DNA from: Candolleomyces eurysporus
Taxonomy: Eukaryota > Basidiomycota > Agaricomycetes > Agaricales > Psathyrellaceae
DNA: 64,000 nt
Assembly: GCA_027579435.1 (NCBI GenBank)
Contig: JANBPK010000819.1
Location: 62,001 to 126,000 of the forward strand
Reading direction: 5' to 3'
Shown here: piece after piece, positions 63,201 to 64,000 of the stretch
Position numbering within the stretch: the stretch's first letter is position 1
Layout: each line of letters begins with the position of its first letter
Translations under genes and position numbers: made by a program
Notes under the pieces: generated by a model
What the model was told of the DNA's origin: nothing
What the model saw: the letters and a program-made list of their open reading frames with translations, nothing else
Databases searched by the model: none

Positions 63201-64000
63201 AGAATAGCGAGGATGATGCTATCTGCCCAATCTGCTATGACACGGCATCCCACCCAGAGGTTCTGGGCTGCGGACACTCATGCTGTGAGCTCTGCCTACG
63301 CCATTATCTCACCTCAGCGGCCACCTCCAAAAAGTTTCCCCTCGTATGCATGGGAGACGAGGCCGCCTGTAATACGCCAATCTCAATCCCAATCATCCAG
63401 AGATACCTGACGAAGCAGAGGTTGAACCACCTGATCGACGTTGCTTTCTCTTCACACATCCAATCCAACCCGCAGAAATTCAAGTACTGCACCACACCCG
63501 ATTGCACGCAGATCTACCAATGCGACACCGGCAAACAGTTTCACAAATGCCCATCGTGCTTTTCCGAAATCTGCTCCTCGTGTAATCAAGAGGCGCATGA
63601 GGGTATGACCTGCGAGGAGAGGAAGTTACAGAGCGATCCAGCGGAGCAAGAAAGACTGACCGAAGAGTGGGCCCAGTCAAACAACGTCAAGAGATGTCCA
63701 TCGTGCAACATCCTGACTGAGAAGACGTACGGCTGCAACCATATGAAGTGTACTCTTTGTGACGCGCACTTCTGCTGGATATGCAGAGGTGTCTTCGATG
63801 TAACGGTGATATACGATCATATCAGGGCAACTCATGAAAATGCGAGAAGAGATCAACGCCCTCAACCCCCTGCACCGATTCGGCAACAGCTGAATGATCC
63901 CGATGAACGGCCGAATCGGCAGGAAGAATTTGTCGCGGAAGAAGAGGAAGAACTTCGGAGGATTCTGGACGCGCTGAGGAGGGAGCAACATGAGCAACTA
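60215..64000 (+). CDS. RBR (RING-IBR-RING) E3 ubiquitin ligase with coiled coil, 3' end beyond window
   Basis: A single uninterrupted frame of more than 1,260 codons that leaves the window still open. Start MNRIFSRLHDSQSRPSKSSS (ATG 60215-60217). Residues about 1-260 are Pro/Ser/Arg-rich and disordered. About 265-510 are a Glu/Arg coiled coil containing four 24-bp repeats. About 510-990 is a mixed region with LCSITIRELPLNANRSEITN resembling an RRM, and KH-like units such as RFHALRVFGGSNDVAAAKDC. RING1 is ICPICYD with GCGHSCCELCLRHYL. The IBR has KYCTTPDCTQIYQCD, CPSCFSEICSSC. RING2 is RCPSCNILTEKTYGCNHMKC then CDAHFCWIC, with the catalytic Cys expected in GCNHM. The layout recalls the C-terminal half of plant DEAH11/12 proteins, but no helicase precedes it here. 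Confidence 0.9.
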   Translation, partial: MNRIFSRLHDSQSRPSKSSSGGKRLWSKKDPEVDRSKPTTEHVQFPPTFPASTSARPDDKQPSTTRPKRTLLDENGKKSSAALNQAQPLADKLHNPPSRPPIPPSNPIAQSHTFPRSWPRNQNPVPPPEPPKPAAEKNVGLRTRSSAYGYRTSDATRPNNDPRTLYKSTSKDATLHGGYHTDYPTRPSTRTRETSRTRHTNDATRPSERDKAILGSGPAYYTDGEYMNDVNRHRVRQPTDGSTQEKNVGQPGPVVDQADGRGSDEERRRLELERYREERERERRRLERDAKRKELEKEQQRLERERRQKEELENERRRAEEAEMRLKLEVETQKKEAAWLREKERRRTEEAELERQRKRREWEEAERKRQEEVAAVERRRQEEAERRRQEEAERRRQEEAERRRQEEERRRQEEERRRREEERRRQEEERQRREEEERKRLEEEQRRERERLERQRAEREAQRLAAIEKRRREEQEALQKKMEEIKYREERKRKAEAKVTRQLIVHGSNLVTLGAGLEVKRVIPGFDLCSITIRELPLNANRSEITNIFREQGMDDTMFQFVSCRTEGNTQVAKFLLRAEEAQAIAIGLEDLEFHDSFIKLEVGGNASWGSMTVSSQTDQARTLTIIWNTPSATMIATYDTVDEAMLKVKEHHGKTINGRKINATMNTRRGGRAAKQRVEASVRLANLDPEIEPIEMTALAGTPLVRAIKSNVYDLEWFLSWLKEALEGEGCIDGSFETTKIDGNRMKAVAKFTSRDALEKAATTLERGKHISFTGQGPSLRVIVPTEHRYTITISKLQYRAQKAQWDAMAEGRRGRKAFVRVNERRNGQVLINVEGSDQQEMGPLKVRVEGLVVGERLDAEHWHSSFLHSEKTLREKVSAETGAFLSVDRRFHALRVFGGSNDVAAAKDCIREEVQKLALKEYEIPIARQSVRFFVATGLQILNDALGEDNVTLDVASQACKLKLRGGDDALQHARKLVEEAITAAADGIVPADENSEDDAICPICYDTASHPEVLGCGHSCCELCLRHYLTSAATSKKFPLVCMGDEAACNTPISIPIIQRYLTKQRLNHLIDVAFSSHIQSNPQKFKYCTTPDCTQIYQCDTGKQFHKCPSCFSEICSSCNQEAHEGMTCEERKLQSDPAEQERLTEEWAQSNNVKRCPSCNILTEKTYGCNHMKCTLCDAHFCWICRGVFDVTVIYDHIRATHENARRDQRPQPPAPIRQQLNDPDERPNRQEEFVAEEEEELRRILDALRREQHEQL
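61343..61438 (+). repeat. Four tandem 24-bp units in the coiled coil
   Basis: Units at 61343, 61367, 61391 and 61415, each close to GAACGCAGGCGGCAGGAGGA plus AGCT. They encode ERRRQEEA three times and ERRRQEEE once. The middle units are identical, so the array could vary in length between strains without breaking the frame. Confidence 0.85.

Overview
The window is nuclear DNA of a filamentous basidiomycete, most likely an agaricomycete. The genes are compact and mostly multi-exon. Introns run about 50-90 nt with GTRNGT donors and CTRAC-like branch points. Several neighbours are divergently transcribed with only 95-145 bp between start codons. Protein content is fungal: SHR3, SFI1, a Zn2Cys6 regulator, SEC66 and RTS1-type B56. 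One transposase is of a type common in mushroom-forming fungi. I cannot name the species. No prokaryotic features, CRISPR arrays or rRNA were seen, and no tRNA was recognised by eye.

Layout, left to right. 1-33.6 kb is ordinary gene-dense sequence: NSA1 (partial, -), RMD5/GID2 (+), a Gfo/Idh/MocA oxidoreductase (+), aprataxin/HNT3 (-), a GYP7-type Rab-GAP (-), RPS21 (-), ALKBH1 (-), LETM1/MDM38 (+), SHR3 (-), an RsfS/ATP25-like mitochondrial protein (+), SPF45/RBM17 (+), SDH1 (-), a TBC1D5-like Rab-GAP (-), SFI1 (-), a Zn2Cys6 transcription factor (-), a 1.4-kb gene-free stretch, and a class II aldolase/adducin protein (-).

33.9-47.9 kb is the unusual part. A segment holding a cytosolic HSP70 gene plus the 3' end of a PP2A-B56 gene is present twice in direct orientation. 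In the left copy HSP70 is intact and keeps a TATA box and five GAA heat-shock units spaced exactly 10 bp apart, but its B56 piece is a truncated remnant with an in-frame stop. In the right copy B56 is complete, but HSP70 carries a 5-bp deletion that stops translation at the start of the C-terminal lid. The right HSP70 promoter has been broken by two DNA-transposon insertions. One is a 2.5-kb element with 18-bp terminal inverted repeats and a 7-bp target-site duplication, carrying a shortened transposase gene. The other is a roughly 0.64-kb element inserted at the TATA box. The left copy acts as a paralogous 'empty site' for both. Between the two units lies a large coiled-coil protein gene that may combine an agaricomycete J-like domain with an NLR-associated C-terminal motif.

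47.4-64 kb returns to housekeeping genes: RTS1/B56 (-), an unrecognised protein with a proline-rich tail (+), mitochondrial citrate synthase (-), SEC66 (+), USP7/UBP15 (-), and a very long RBR-type E3 ligase reading frame (+) that runs off the right edge. Citrate synthase, SDH1, LETM1 and the RsfS-like protein are all mitochondrial, and RMD5, USP7 and the RBR protein all act in ubiquitin pathways. I see no sign that these groups are co-regulated clusters.

Seven 'n' bases occur, most beside homopolymers. At three coding positions (590, 49559, 54257) the expected reading frame is obtained only if the n is treated as no base, so these look like homopolymer-length ambiguities rather than mutations.
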